Source: Nocardia pseudovaccinii NBRC 100343 (GTDB lineage: Bacteria > Actinomycetota > Actinomycetes > Mycobacteriales > Mycobacteriaceae). Taken from it: 64,000 nucleotides of DNA. Shown here piece by piece: positions 9,581 through 17,310 of the stretch (position 1 is the first letter of the stretch; every line of letters starts with the position of its first letter). The DNA is taken from positions 1-64,000 of the forward strand of contig NZ_BDBY01000293.1 of assembly GCF_001613225.1 (NCBI RefSeq), read 5' to 3'. The notes under the pieces were generated by a model that saw nothing but the letters and a program-made list of their open reading frames with translations, ran no database searches and was not told the origin of the DNA. The translations under genes were made by a program, and so were the position numbers.

Positions 9581-10057
9581 CTACAGCCCGCGCCTGTGAT
9601 CGGGCTCGGTCGAATCTCGTTCCAGCACAGGGAATGAGAAGTCCGGCAGTCGGCGCGTTCCGGCTGCGATCTCGAAGCACAGATCGCTGTAGGCCACGGC
9701 GAGCTCGGTGAGGCGATGCTGGGTGTAGCGAAACTCCAGTGTCGACGTGCTTTGCTGGGAGGCGACGCGGGCAGCGACCGAGAACTGAGCGAGGCGGTCG
9801 ATCACCATGCCGACCGTCTCGGTGTGGTGGTACGCCGCATCGAAGGCTGGCAGTTGATCGGCGCTCACCCAGCTGTCGATGCGGGACACCAGTCGATCGC
9901 GCTCGCGGTCGATCGTGCCGATATCGGCGCCGCGGTCCAGACGGGCCTCGTGCAAGCTGGCCAGTTCGTAGGCGCCTTGCAGGATCGGATGCCCGATGGC
10001 CACTGTTCCAGCACAGGCTTGCAAGATCATCTCCCTGGACGGCAGCGGTGTCCTCAT
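9581..10057 (-). CDS. DUF4254 protein, copy 1
   Basis: A 158-residue protein with the DUF4254 pattern: an N-terminal LASLHEARL segment, IDRERDRLVSRIDSWV, a central ETVGMVIDRLAQ helix and a C-terminal LAVAYSDLCFEI helix. Function is unknown in actinobacteria; the family is all-helical. It is the last of eight minus-strand genes. Its ATG overlaps the preceding stop by four bases (ATGA). Two more DUF4254 genes lie upstream in the same operon (10739-11176 and 11173-11661), and the shared block order shows they are paralogues. Confidence 0.75.
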   Translation of the reverse strand: MRTPLPSREMILQACAGTVAIGHPILQGAYELASLHEARLDRGADIGTIDRERDRLVSRIDSWVSADQLPAFDAAYHHTETVGMVIDRLAQFSVAARVASQQSTSTLEFRYTQHRLTELAVAYSDLCFEIAAGTRRLPDFSFPVLERDSTEPDHRRGL

Positions 10058-10263
10058 GACTGCCTCACCGTGTCGGTAAGCCGCCCGGAATCTGCGGTCG
10101 CCGAACCCTGTGCTCGCGGTGACCGCCGCTGTTCGTGGGGTGGGCAGCTGTGGTGGATGGTCATGGCGCGTATCGCGTCGTTATTGGTGAGCGCACCGGG
10201 GTCTGTGACGCAGTCGGTCAGATGCGCCTCATCGTCGGGATCGAATGACGTCGAGGTACTCAC
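10054..10263 (-). CDS. Small unknown protein in DUF4254 operon
   Basis: A 69-residue protein starting at GTG 10263, which overlaps the preceding gene's stop by four bases (GTGA), and ending in a four-base overlap with the next ATG. These two overlaps are the main reason to accept it. The sequence is Asp/Thr-rich at the N-terminus and basic at the C-terminus, with one Cys in each half. No domain or signal peptide was recognised. It lies between the Cys-rich protein and DUF4254 copy 1. Confidence 0.5.
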   Translation of the reverse strand: MSTSTSFDPDDEAHLTDCVTDPGALTNNDAIRAMTIHHSCPPHEQRRSPRAQGSATADSGRLTDTVRQS

Positions 10264-10667
10264 GACACCACCCGTACTGTCGCAGCGCTGTCGTCGATGA
10301 TGCACGCTCCGATCCACCGGCATGGTTGGGCGTCCCAAGTGCGGTGCTCGCCGATCCGGTTGTCGGACACAGAGACTGAGCCGCAGAGCACGGCGGGGCA
10401 TGCCACGCTGATCAAGCGGTTCTCGCTGTCGAACTTCGCGCAGCCGCAATCGGCATACAGTCGAACATGGCCATCGCTTGCTGCGCTGTACCTGGGTGTG
10501 GGCAGGTGGTAGCGAGAGGTTGCGCCGCCCGAGATAGATGGCGTCTGTGGTGGATGCGATTGGATGCGGCGGCGCCAGTTCACGCGAAGCGCGAGCCCCG
10601 CCGACACGGTATCGGTGTGGATGTTGTTCCAGGCGCGCGTTTTGTCGCAGCTTCGGTCGTTGAACAT
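10260..10667 (-). CDS. Cys-containing unknown protein in DUF4254 operon
   Basis: A 135-residue protein. The start at ATG 10667 is supported by a GTAGGAG ribosome-binding site about ten bases upstream. The N-terminal half is basic and Ser/Thr/Pro-rich; the C-terminal half is beta-like and holds a CGC pair plus four further cysteines (VACPAVLCG, QPCRW, GACII), which could form disulphides or bind metal. No signal peptide was seen. It lies 72 bases after DUF4254 copy 2 and overlaps the next small gene. I do not recognise the family. Confidence 0.5.
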   Translation of the reverse strand: MFNDRSCDKTRAWNNIHTDTVSAGLALRVNWRRRIQSHPPQTPSISGGATSRYHLPTPRYSAASDGHVRLYADCGCAKFDSENRLISVACPAVLCGSVSVSDNRIGEHRTWDAQPCRWIGACIIDDSAATVRVVS

Positions 10668-10738
10668 GGGCGTTGCACTCCTACTTTTACGGGACGATTC
10701 GTCGTTGATGGAAATGCTGTGGGGGACAGTGCCGTTCA

Positions 10739-11176
10739 CTACGGTGCCGCGTGCTGGGGTAGTCGCCGGATACCGCAGGCGAGGTCGTCGGTGAGGTCCT
10801 GATACGCATCCGCGGCCTCCGTGAGCCGCAGCGCGGCGTCGTAGACCAGACCGTCCGGGGCGGCGGCGAGCGCGATATGGGTGTGCACGGACAGCTGCGC
10901 AAGCTGGTCGATTACCTGGCCCATGGTGTGGGTGTAGGTCTGCGCGGCGGGGAACGGGATCGGGATGGCCGCTACTACCCATCGGTCGATGGCCAACATC
11001 ACGCGGGCGCGCTGCCGGTCTATCTCGTCAAGTGCACACAGCGGCGTGCGTTCGCGGGTCTGATGCAATATCGCGAGTTCCCCGGCCGCATCCAGCATTG
11101 GATGGTCGGTCATGTTCGGGAACCCTCGGCAGGCGGCCAGCATGGCGTCTTTGTCGGGGAGTCCGGCAGAGGTCAC
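10739..11176 (-). CDS. DUF4254 protein, copy 2
   Basis: A 145-residue DUF4254 protein with LAILHQTRE, IDRQRARVMLAIDRWV, a TMGQVIDQLAQLSVH helix and a DAYQDLTDDLACGIRRLP end. The aligned blocks match copies 1 and 3, with the same spacing between the IDRxR block and the GxVIxxLA helix. The GTG start at 11176 overlaps the TGA of copy 3 (GTGA). Two adjacent coupled copies suggest that hetero-oligomers of the paralogues are made together (inference). Biochemical function unknown. Confidence 0.75.
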   Translation of the reverse strand: MTSAGLPDKDAMLAACRGFPNMTDHPMLDAAGELAILHQTRERTPLCALDEIDRQRARVMLAIDRWVVAAIPIPFPAAQTYTHTMGQVIDQLAQLSVHTHIALAAAPDGLVYDAALRLTEAADAYQDLTDDLACGIRRLPQHAAP

Positions 11177-11661
11177 CAGTGATCCCCCAGGACTGGGAGT
11201 CGCCGCGCTCGCCGCGCGACGTCGGTGGTCAGATCGGTGTATCCATCGACAAGCTCAGCCAGCCGGTACCAGGCCGTATGTACGACCGGGTCGGCAGGAT
11301 CGATCGTCATCAAAAGGTGGTAGGCGTGGACCTGCGCCTCGGCCAACCGGGCTATCACTGCTCCCAACGTCTCGGTGTGCATGGTCGCGGCCGGATGCGG
11401 AACCGGCAGATGATCGGCCACCCACACATCCACCGCGAGTACGAGTTCATCTCTGCGGCAACAACACTCACTCCCGAAGGTCAGACGCCGCTGGTACATG
11501 ACACCGAAATCGTGCGCTAGCTTCGCCAGCGGATGGACTCCTACGTGATGCCCCCGGATCGCCGACAACAGCGCCTCACCCGATAGGAAGAGCGCTACCG
11601 GGCCAGGTTGGGAACCGTCCGAGACCGCTGCGGTCGTATCCGGACTTGCAATGGCGCGCAT
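11173..11661 (-). CDS. DUF4254 protein, copy 3
   Basis: A 162-residue DUF4254 protein. It keeps LAHDFGVMYQRRL, RRDELVLAVDVWV, ETLGAVIARLAEAQVH and a VDGYTDLTTDVARRARRLP end. The first 25 residues are Ser/Pro-rich and differ from the other copies, and three consecutive Cys occur near residue 67. The start ATG at 11661 lies three bases after the stop of the upstream gene. It is the first and most divergent of the three paralogues. No function is established for the family. Confidence 0.75.
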   Translation of the reverse strand: MRAIASPDTTAAVSDGSQPGPVALFLSGEALLSAIRGHHVGVHPLAKLAHDFGVMYQRRLTFGSECCCRRDELVLAVDVWVADHLPVPHPAATMHTETLGAVIARLAEAQVHAYHLLMTIDPADPVVHTAWYRLAELVDGYTDLTTDVARRARRLPVLGDHW

Positions 11662-11664
11662 CGC

Positions 11665-12138
11665 TCACCGCCACACCACAGAAGACCGAGCCGGGCCGAG
11701 AAACCGACGCGCAGCCGATATCACGCTGGTCCGCGAGGGCAATGAATGCGCAGTTACCGGATGCGTCACCCAGAACCACCCGGTCGGATGGTCGGTCATC
11801 GGAAGCCACACCCGTTCGCCGGACTCGAGGATCCGCACCCCGCGCAGGTCCAACTGGGCCAGGGTGTGTTTGCCGAGCCTGCCGCCCCACGCAGGGCCGA
11901 CGACGAAGACCCAGTCGCGATTGGGTCGTGAGTAGCTAATGATCGGTATTGACACGCACCGGGTCTCCTCGAGAAGAACCTCACGCACGTGCTTGCCCAG
12001 ACCCGCGGGCATCGCCACTGCGCCCAACGCCGTCGTCGCGATCAGCGACACACGCTCGAACGAACACGACACCGAGAACCCCAACCCCCGATACACGTGG
12101 GCGACCTCATGGGCGCTGTGGCAGCTCTCGAACATCAC
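11665..12138 (-). CDS. Conserved actinobacterial protein of unknown function
   Basis: A 157-residue protein of a type common in actinobacterial operons with small regulators: a GAVAMPAGLG-like strand, DWVFVVGP, a basic middle part and an ERVWLPMTDHPTGWFWV segment before an Arg-rich C-terminus. I know the pattern as a widespread hypothetical family without an assigned activity. The ATG overlaps the stop of the small gene upstream by four bases (ATGA). It links the small proteins to the DUF4254 set within one operon. Confidence 0.5.
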   Translation of the reverse strand: MMFESCHSAHEVAHVYRGLGFSVSCSFERVSLIATTALGAVAMPAGLGKHVREVLLEETRCVSIPIISYSRPNRDWVFVVGPAWGGRLGKHTLAQLDLRGVRILESGERVWLPMTDHPTGWFWVTHPVTAHSLPSRTSVISAARRFLGPARSSVVWR

Positions 12139-12290
12139 CGCTCCATCCGGTTGTGGCCACCAGGCTCTGGCACTACCGAGAGGTGGGATCGCGACCTCTG
12201 CCGTGCCTCCGCTGCCACACGACGACCTCTGGCTGCACCGACGCTAAACGCAAGGATCATCGACGCCCGCGCCAAAGCTCGCCGATCCAT
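12135..12290 (-). CDS. Small basic protein in DUF4254 operon
   Basis: A 51-residue, strongly basic protein (MDRRALARASMIL...), too short for most gene finders. The ATG at 12290 shares its first base with the end of the upstream TGA (TGATG), and its stop overlaps the next ATG by four bases, so both ends are fixed by coupling. There is a short hydrophobic stretch followed by an Arg-rich tail, with a possible amphipathic helix. No homologue recognised. Confidence 0.5.
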   Translation of the reverse strand: MDRRALARASMILAFSVGAARGRRVAAEARQRSRSHLSVVPEPGGHNRMER

Positions 12291-12562
12291 CACCGAGACA
12301 CTCCCGCCCACGACATCGCCCATGCGCTGAACTGCGGCGGGTGAGGGGGTGGCCACGGGCGCTCGGTCGACGCCAGCCTGGCGGCTTCCAACGCCGTCAA
12401 CCCCAACGACGCCGCGCACGCCTGTAGCTGGACCACATGATCGGCCGCGCGCAAAGCAGCCACAGCCTGATTCAGCGAGAGAGTGCGGCCAGGCAGATAG
12501 GACACAACCCACCTGCTGTCACCGACACTCTTCGCCTGATGCTCGGTCTGGTCGCTGGTCAT
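12290..12562 (-). CDS. First gene of the DUF4254 operon, unknown
   Basis: A 90-residue protein. ATG 12562 follows TTGGGGGTTCGTTG, a good ribosome-binding site; an in-frame ATG at 12592 is possible. It contains WVVSYLPGRTLSLNQAV, a motif seen in short actinobacterial proteins next to XRE/DUF397 regulators, and a helix with GLTALEAARLA. It heads an eight-gene coupled operon and is transcribed away from the XRE gene at 12750, so the shared intergenic region probably controls both. Confidence 0.55.
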   Translation of the reverse strand: MTSDQTEHQAKSVGDSRWVVSYLPGRTLSLNQAVAALRAADHVVQLQACAASLGLTALEAARLASTERPWPPPHPPQFSAWAMSWAGVSR

Positions 12563-12749
12563 CAACGAACCCCCAACTACCTGCACCGCCATGACGCCCC
12601 GCTTTCCGAGTGGCCGCCATGTGAAACATGCGACCGAAGTTGAATTCAGGCATCGATTTAAACTTAAAACCGAGTTTGCCGCTAGACTTCGAGCGGAAGT
12701 CGATGCGGTATTTTGGGCGATGGCCTCGACGATGTGAAGGAAGGGACAG
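12563..12749. promoter_or_regulatory. Divergent control region of DUF4254 operon and XRE gene
   Basis: A 187-base gap between divergent transcription units, containing an unusually A+T-rich core (about 12645-12680, with TTTAAAC and TTAAAA) in otherwise G+C-rich DNA. A possible -10 (TAGACT near 12683) faces the XRE gene. The XRE protein may bind here, which is inference from the arrangement. A ribosome-binding site GAAGGGA precedes 12750. Confidence 0.45.
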
Positions 12750-13619
12750 ATGGGCGACAACGAACTTCCCGACGCGTCGGCCTTACGCTTCCTCGTCGGA
12801 AGCGCCCTGAAGACAGCACGAACCACAGCGAGAGTCACGCAGTTGGACGCGGCGAAGCAGATCGGCTTCACCTCGGGCAAGTTGAGCTATATGGAGAGCG
12901 GCGTAACCGCTCAGAACCCCGACCACGTTGCCCAGTTGATGCGCCACTACAAGGCCCCAGCTGAGGATGTCGAATGGGTCGTATCGCTAGCAGTTCGCGC
13001 TGACCACGGCGTGCTGTCCACCCGAAACGACGACGTGTGGCCGCACTGGTTCAAACTGTTCGTTGGCCTCGAAAAGCTGGCCGAGCGGCTGTTCGACTAC
13101 AACAACAGCTTTCTGCCCGGCCAGCTACAGACGCTTGGGTACGCCACCGCCGTGCTGGAAGACAGCCTCCACATCCCGGCACGAGATGTAAGCCAGGCTG
13201 CACGAGCACGCATCGATCGCCAGCGCCTCACCGGCACCGACAAACCACTCCACCTGGTGGCTGTCATCGAAGAATCCATTCTCGACCGGATTATCGGAAG
13301 CCCAGCGGTGATGATCGAGCAGCTGGAGCACTTGCTGGAACTCATGCCCCTGCCCAACGTCGATCTGTTCGTGATCCCGACTTCGGCGGGCTTCCATGAT
13401 GGGCTGGGCAGCTCGTTCATACAGCTGAACTTCGCCGAAGCTCGCGGGATCGCTTACGTCGAGTACCACACAGGCGCTTCCTACCTGCAAGAGCGCACCG
13501 ACGTAGACTTATACACACTGATCGCGGAACGACTCATCGACAAGGCGCTCTCGTCGGAAGACACAGCCAGCCTCATTCGGAGTCGCATCGCGAAGATCAA
13601 GAGCATGGAGCAAAAATGA
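12750..13619 (+). CDS. XRE-family regulator with DUF5753 domain
   Basis: A 289-residue protein. The N-terminal helix-turn-helix (about residues 14-65, including TQLDAAKQIGFTSGKLSYMESG) is XRE-type; residues 100-285 form a DUF5753 domain with the typical FLPGQLQTLGYA, RQ-L and LLELMPLPNVDLFVIP segments. Such proteins occur in large numbers in actinomycetes paired with DUF397 proteins, and studied pairs influence development or antibiotic production. The stop overlaps the DUF397 start by four bases, so the two are made together. It probably regulates its own divergent region. Confidence 0.85.
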   Translation: MGDNELPDASALRFLVGSALKTARTTARVTQLDAAKQIGFTSGKLSYMESGVTAQNPDHVAQLMRHYKAPAEDVEWVVSLAVRADHGVLSTRNDDVWPHWFKLFVGLEKLAERLFDYNNSFLPGQLQTLGYATAVLEDSLHIPARDVSQAARARIDRQRLTGTDKPLHLVAVIEESILDRIIGSPAVMIEQLEHLLELMPLPNVDLFVIPTSAGFHDGLGSSFIQLNFAEARGIAYVEYHTGASYLQERTDVDLYTLIAERLIDKALSSEDTASLIRSRIAKIKSMEQK

Positions 13620-13981
13620 CTACCAATATCCACCGGGACCGGTGGACAATCAGTAGCTACAGCGGCAGCAACGGTGGCTCGTGCGTTGAAGCCAATCTCA
13701 CTGGTGACCCTGTCCAGGTCAGAGATACCAAGTTCCGCCGCGATCCCCAGAATGACGGCAAGGCGCAACCCCAGATTGAAGTGCCGGCGATCCTGTGGCC
13801 CGAGGTATGCCAACTCGCTCTCAGCCTGTCCTCCGGTCAGGTCGGTAGCGCGTTGACAATCACCATGCATGCAGACGGCTCGGCTACATTCAGCGGCTGC
13901 GACACGAACCTGTTCTACACGCCCGCCGAGATGGACGCCTTCGCCAAGGGCGTCATCGACGGCGAGTTCGAACTGCACTGA
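13616..13981 (+). CDS. DUF397 protein paired with XRE regulator
   Basis: A 121-residue DUF397 protein, with the family's SSYSGSNGGSCVE start, VQVRDTKF block and a C-terminal FTPAEMDAFAKGVIDGEF segment (canonical form EWxAFxxGVxxGEF). An insertion of about 40 residues in the middle (around WPEVCQLALSL) makes it longer than the usual 60-90 residues and may be a second helical element. It is co-translated with the XRE/DUF5753 gene through an ATGA overlap and ends just before a terminator. The family probably acts as partner or antagonist of the XRE protein. Confidence 0.85.
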   Translation: MTTNIHRDRWTISSYSGSNGGSCVEANLTGDPVQVRDTKFRRDPQNDGKAQPQIEVPAILWPEVCQLALSLSSGQVGSALTITMHADGSATFSGCDTNLFYTPAEMDAFAKGVIDGEFELH

Positions 13982-13994
13982 ACCATACGAGAAG

Positions 13995-14030
13995 TGCCCG
14001 GTACAGCGCGAATGCGCGTCGTACCGGGCA
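13995..14030 (+). terminator. Terminator after XRE/DUF397 pair
   Basis: Perfect 10-base inverted repeat TGCCCGGTAC / GTACCGGGCA with a 16-base loop, followed by TTCTTCGTT. It lies 14 bases after the DUF397 stop. The 294 bases from here to the next gene show no other feature. Confidence 0.7.
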
Positions 14031-14324
14031 TTCTTCGTTGAATGGCCAATTCGACCGCGAGTAATCAATCGATACCGGCCCGCTTCGACACACCATCGAA
14101 GCCAGGCTCCCGCCAGCCCGCGCCGAGGCGCCGACTGATTTCGACCGGCCTACAGCTGAGCGGGTCACAGTCCGCTCTTGCAGAAGCTGATTGTGGACAG
14201 CTAGCGTCGGTTTCGCGCCAGTGGTGTGCCGAAATCCCTTTCCGCCGCTGACGTTTCGTACAACAGGACCCCGACGGTATGGCCTTCCTCTTGGCATCGT
14301 CGGGGGTTCTGTCGTTCTCCCGCC

Positions 14325-15014
14325 TTACTGCTCCGGTTCTGGAGGTTCCTCGTGAGTTACGGTCCCAGCCTTGTCATCTGGCTTCAGGTCCTCGAGTTTC
14401 TCGGCAACCTGATCGGTTCGATCATCGGCGCTCCGCCGCCGTGATCGTTGCTGGCATCCGCACTCGCACACGCACGGTGTCGGCTTGGAGGTCAGCATCC
14501 ACCGACGTGGCCGAACCGATCCCGGACATTCGTCGTGCCGCTCCAGCGCGCACAACAGGCTCAGGTCCTCGGGTCTGGTTTCGTGGACGAGATCGAAAGC
14601 GACACCACCGATCTCGATTCCCCGATCCAGGAAGTAGGACAGCTTCCATCCCTCGCGGGTCAGCTCTTTGATTCCCAGCATCGAGTAGGTCGACCATTGC
14701 GGGTCGATGCCCTGCTCGAGATAGGCCGTCAGGTCGGTGTCTTCGGGGTATTCCAGTGGTGTCGGACTGATTCCGAGACCCGCGACGAAGTCGAACTTGC
14801 CCCGTCGCCGGATCTCCTGCAGACCGAGGCCCGGCCACAACGGCAGAGCAGTGCTCACGGCCGGGTACCAAGTCATTTCACGGATCGCAGTGTTGAGGTT
14901 GGCGCGGAAGGCATCCGGTTCGCTGTAACGGCGGTATCCGGTTCCCCAGTACCGCCACCCGTGTTCGATCCGGTCTCGCCGCCACACGCCTTCGGGTAAT
15001 TCGTAGGCGTTCAT
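14325..15014 (-). CDS. Unknown protein with Cys-rich C-terminal motif
   Basis: A 229-residue protein. The first 150 residues are mixed alpha/beta and unrecognised. Then comes a Cys cluster (CALERHDECPGS followed by PCVCECGCQ), the kind of putative zinc-binding motif often seen in small actinophage and plasmid proteins, and an acidic/basic tail. The ATG at 15014 overlaps the upstream stop by four bases, coupling it to the 144-residue gene. Probably accessory rather than core chromosomal; function unknown. Confidence 0.5.
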   Translation of the reverse strand: MNAYELPEGVWRRDRIEHGWRYWGTGYRRYSEPDAFRANLNTAIREMTWYPAVSTALPLWPGLGLQEIRRRGKFDFVAGLGISPTPLEYPEDTDLTAYLEQGIDPQWSTYSMLGIKELTREGWKLSYFLDRGIEIGGVAFDLVHETRPEDLSLLCALERHDECPGSVRPRRWMLTSKPTPCVCECGCQQRSRRRSADDRTDQVAEKLEDLKPDDKAGTVTHEEPPEPEQ

Positions 15015-15445
15015 GCGCGTCCCCAAACGGTTGCGACGTGGCAGGTGTCGGGTGCGGCGGGGCGGGTGTCCCACCAGTGGATGTCTCCGCCTGCGGGGTC
15101 GATGAAGTAGGCCCATCCGATCAGTGGATGCGTGCGAGCATCTTGGAGGTTGTAGCCGTGCATGCGCGGTCCGAGGGTGTAGGAGAACCCGTAGCCCTCG
15201 ATCACCTCGCCTTTGTGTAGGGGAACACCGAGGTTGGTTTCGGCGTCGCCCTCGTCGAGTTCGGGCCAGAGGTAGGCCCATCCGTAGCGTCGCCGCGCGA
15301 GGGTGGCCAGGACGGTTTCGATACCGTCGCGGGCAACCAGCTGTCCCAGGCGGGGCAGCATCGCTTCCGGGTTGCCGTCGACGTGGATGTAGACGCCGGT
15401 GGCTTTGTCGCCGCCGAGTCTGCCCACGATGCAGGGGTCACTCAT
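15011..15445 (-). CDS. Unknown protein coupled to Cys-rich gene
   Basis: A 144-residue protein starting at ATG 15445, after a GGGAGACACAAC leader. It begins CIVGRLGGDKATGVYIHVDG and is rich in Trp/Tyr (YGWAYLWPEL, IGWAYFIDP, HWWDTRP). No known domain. It is the first gene of a two-gene minus-strand unit and is divergent from the HD-domain gene at 15696. The pattern suggests a small alpha/beta protein of mobile-element origin, but that is inference. Confidence 0.5.
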   Translation of the reverse strand: MSDPCIVGRLGGDKATGVYIHVDGNPEAMLPRLGQLVARDGIETVLATLARRRYGWAYLWPELDEGDAETNLGVPLHKGEVIEGYGFSYTLGPRMHGYNLQDARTHPLIGWAYFIDPAGGDIHWWDTRPAAPDTCHVATVWGRA

Positions 15446-15485
15446 TGTTGTGTCTCCCGTAGATGTGGTGAAACGAAATCCGAGG

Positions 15486-15510
15486 CCCGGCCAGGTGCTA
15501 GCTGGCCGGG
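15486..15510. repeat. Hairpin upstream of 15011-15445 gene
   Basis: Perfect 9-base inverted repeat CCCGGCCAG / CTGGCCGGG with a 7-base loop, in the divergent gap between 15445 and 15696. It could be an operator or a leader structure of the minus-strand unit. It is one of a series of strong hairpins separating genes between 14 and 18.2 kb. Confidence 0.4.
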
Positions 15511-15695
15511 ACCCGGCCCGCGAATTTCTTGTTCGCGGAACCTGCTGCGGTGCAGCAGGAGTCGGAGTCGCCGCCCGTTCGCGGGGGCGGCGTTCATCAG
15601 TCGGGCCAGGCGGGTGGTGTCTGGCGACTGGGTTAGCTCGATGTCTTCCGGTTCGGTGAGCGTGCGAGCTGGCCTGCAACCTCGAGGAGGCGCGT

Positions 15696-16448
15696 ATGGG
15701 TGCTCCAGCTGGGATCGACTGGGCTTGGGCGCAGAACACCGGCGGCAACCTGACCGGCGCGCAGCGTCGTCAGCTGACCGGGGTGATGCTCGCCATGATG
15801 CCGGGGCTGGTGATCGACGCGCTGCGAGCACGGACCGGATACCGCGGCTCCGCGCGCCTTGAGCTGGCCGATGCACGACTGCCCGACACGAAACTTGTGC
15901 GCGAAGCCGAACGCGAAGCCCGCGCGGTGTTGTCACCGACGCTGCTCGAGCACTCCTATCGCACGTATTGGTTCGCTCGGGTGCTGGCTGGCGTCGATGG
16001 CGCCGACTATGACGACGAACTGGCGTATGTGTCGTGTCTGCTGCACGATGTGGCGCTCGAACATCCCACGCCCGGTTGCTGTTTCGCCGTCACCGGCGCC
16101 CGCCGCGCCATCGCTCTCGCGGTAGCGGTCGGTGAAACACCCCAGCGCGCACAGGAACTCGGCGCGGCGGTGGCCGGGCATATGACCTTCGGCGTGAGTA
16201 CGGATCTGTCGGACCCGGCCGGGTTCGTCGCGGCCGGGACCTCACTGGATATGCTCGGTATCCGCCTGTCGCAGATAGACCCGGTGTGGGTGCGTGAACT
16301 GTTGGGTCTGCATCCGCGGATGGGGTTCAAACAGGCCGCTATCGCCGCGATCCGCGCCGAGGCGGCGGCCGTGCCGGGCGGGCGGACGGCGTGGTTGGCG
16401 TCGTGGGGAATCGAGCTGCTGATCGCCGGAAGCGCGTTCAGCGAATAG
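15696..16448 (+). CDS. HD-domain protein
   Basis: A 250-residue protein with an HD-type metal-binding pattern: HSYRTYWFARVLAG supplies the first His, and SCLLHDVALEH supplies the HD pair about 50 residues later, with a further His at GAAVAGHMTFG. HD proteins are phosphohydrolases or, in a subgroup including cyanamide hydratase, lyases; the substrate cannot be told here. ATG 15696 follows GAGGAGGC. The gene is full length with no signal peptide and ends at a strong bidirectional terminator. It stands alone between two minus-strand units. Confidence 0.7.
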   Translation: MGAPAGIDWAWAQNTGGNLTGAQRRQLTGVMLAMMPGLVIDALRARTGYRGSARLELADARLPDTKLVREAEREARAVLSPTLLEHSYRTYWFARVLAGVDGADYDDELAYVSCLLHDVALEHPTPGCCFAVTGARRAIALAVAVGETPQRAQELGAAVAGHMTFGVSTDLSDPAGFVAAGTSLDMLGIRLSQIDPVWVRELLGLHPRMGFKQAAIAAIRAEAAAVPGGRTAWLASWGIELLIAGSAFSE

Positions 16449-16465
16449 GCTGGTACACAACCGAA

Positions 16466-16502
16466 GAGAGCGCCGACCCGTGCTAGCGGGGTCGGCGCTC
16501 TC
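16466..16502. terminator. Bidirectional terminator
   Basis: Perfect 14-base inverted repeat GAGAGCGCCGACCC / GGGTCGGCGCTCTC with a 9-base loop, between the HD gene (plus) and the zinc-ribbon gene (minus). The convergent placement suggests it ends both transcripts. Confidence 0.75.
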
Positions 16503-16521
16503 CTCGTCACCCTCATCTTGT

Positions 16522-16956
16522 TCAGTGCGGGCGGTACACCCACACTGCGGGGCTGTCCATCACTAGCATTGCCAGCTCAGGCGCGGTCGCGGGCCGGAAC
16601 AGCCCGCCACCGATCGCCTGAAAACCGGTGCTGTGCGCTGCGGCGACCCACCCCTCGGGGCGGTGTTCCCACAGCGCGGTGACATCGCGTTTGTCCAGGC
16701 GTGGTCGCCCGTACTCGTTGACCGGAGTGCCCATCACGGTGATCCGCGGGTTCCCGTCGACCACGAGCTGGCTGAGGTTGACCTCCCACCCCGACAGCAT
16801 CAGTGCCGAGATCAGATCCGCGAAACCCAAGTCGGTTTCGGTCAATAGGTCGGAGATGATCGACCTACTGTCATTGCCATCACACGAGACGACCTCGCCA
16901 CAACCCGCGCACCGCAGCTCGATGCTCTCCCGGCACGGTGGGTGTTCCTTACTCAA
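16522..16956 (-). CDS. Zinc-ribbon-like protein, short paralogue
   Basis: A 144-residue protein with an N-terminal CAGCG motif. It is a clear paralogue of the protein at 18141-18998: the pattern from CxxCG through DLGFADLISALMLSGW, VDGNPRITVMGTPV, WEHR and the final VWVYRP matches there as YANLMGALFLCGW, ADGRPTVTVVGTPV and WHHR. It lacks the long N- and C-terminal low-complexity arms of the larger copy. Function unknown; a small nucleic-acid-binding or phage-type regulatory protein is possible. Confidence 0.5.
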   Translation of the reverse strand: MSKEHPPCRESIELRCAGCGEVVSCDGNDSRSIISDLLTETDLGFADLISALMLSGWEVNLSQLVVDGNPRITVMGTPVNEYGRPRLDKRDVTALWEHRPEGWVAAAHSTGFQAIGGGLFRPATAPELAMLVMDSPAVWVYRPH

Positions 16957-17047
16957 TGCGTGTTTCCTTCCTGTGTGCCTGCTAGGTTGCGCGGCAGGCT
17001 ATTTCGCGGCGGACAATCTTGCGCCGCAGACTTTGAGGCGGAGACGA

Positions 17048-17245
17048 TCACAGCTCGGTCAGGCGCCATGCGGCGGGAGGGTGCCCGCCAGCGCATAGCC
17101 ACCGGTCGAGGTCGCCGAAGTGTTCGGCGATATCGGCCAGCACATCGTGTGACCGGTCGGCTACGTAGATTTCGTCTTCCTCGGCGTCGCTGTGAATTCG
17201 CGCGATGACCGCGCGGAGATCGGCCAGTATCTGGTCGGGATTCAT
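17048..17245 (-). CDS. Small acidic protein
   Basis: A 65-residue acidic protein beginning MNPDQILADLRAVIARI, with an amphipathic helix and a conserved-looking WLCAGGHPPAAW segment. The start at 17245 has a strong AGGAAGG ribosome-binding site. The pattern (helix, then GG-x-PPAxW) is common among small actinobacteriophage and plasmid proteins. It lies downstream of the DUF2786 gene, separated by a perfect hairpin. Confidence 0.5.
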   Translation of the reverse strand: MNPDQILADLRAVIARIHSDAEEDEIYVADRSHDVLADIAEHFGDLDRWLCAGGHPPAAWRLTEL

Positions 17246-17272
17246 GAGCACCTTCCTGTCATCGGACTGCGA

Positions 17273-17304
17273 AGTCCCCGGCCACCTGGTGGTGGCCGGG
17301 GACT
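17273..17304. terminator. Hairpin downstream of DUF2786 gene
   Basis: Perfect 13-base inverted repeat AGTCCCCGGCCAC / GTGGCCGGGGACT with a 6-base loop, just after the DUF2786 stop and 28 bases before the next gene's start on the minus strand. It has no T-run, so it may be an attenuator or RNA-stabilising structure rather than a simple terminator. Confidence 0.5.
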
Positions 17305-17310
17305 GGTTGG

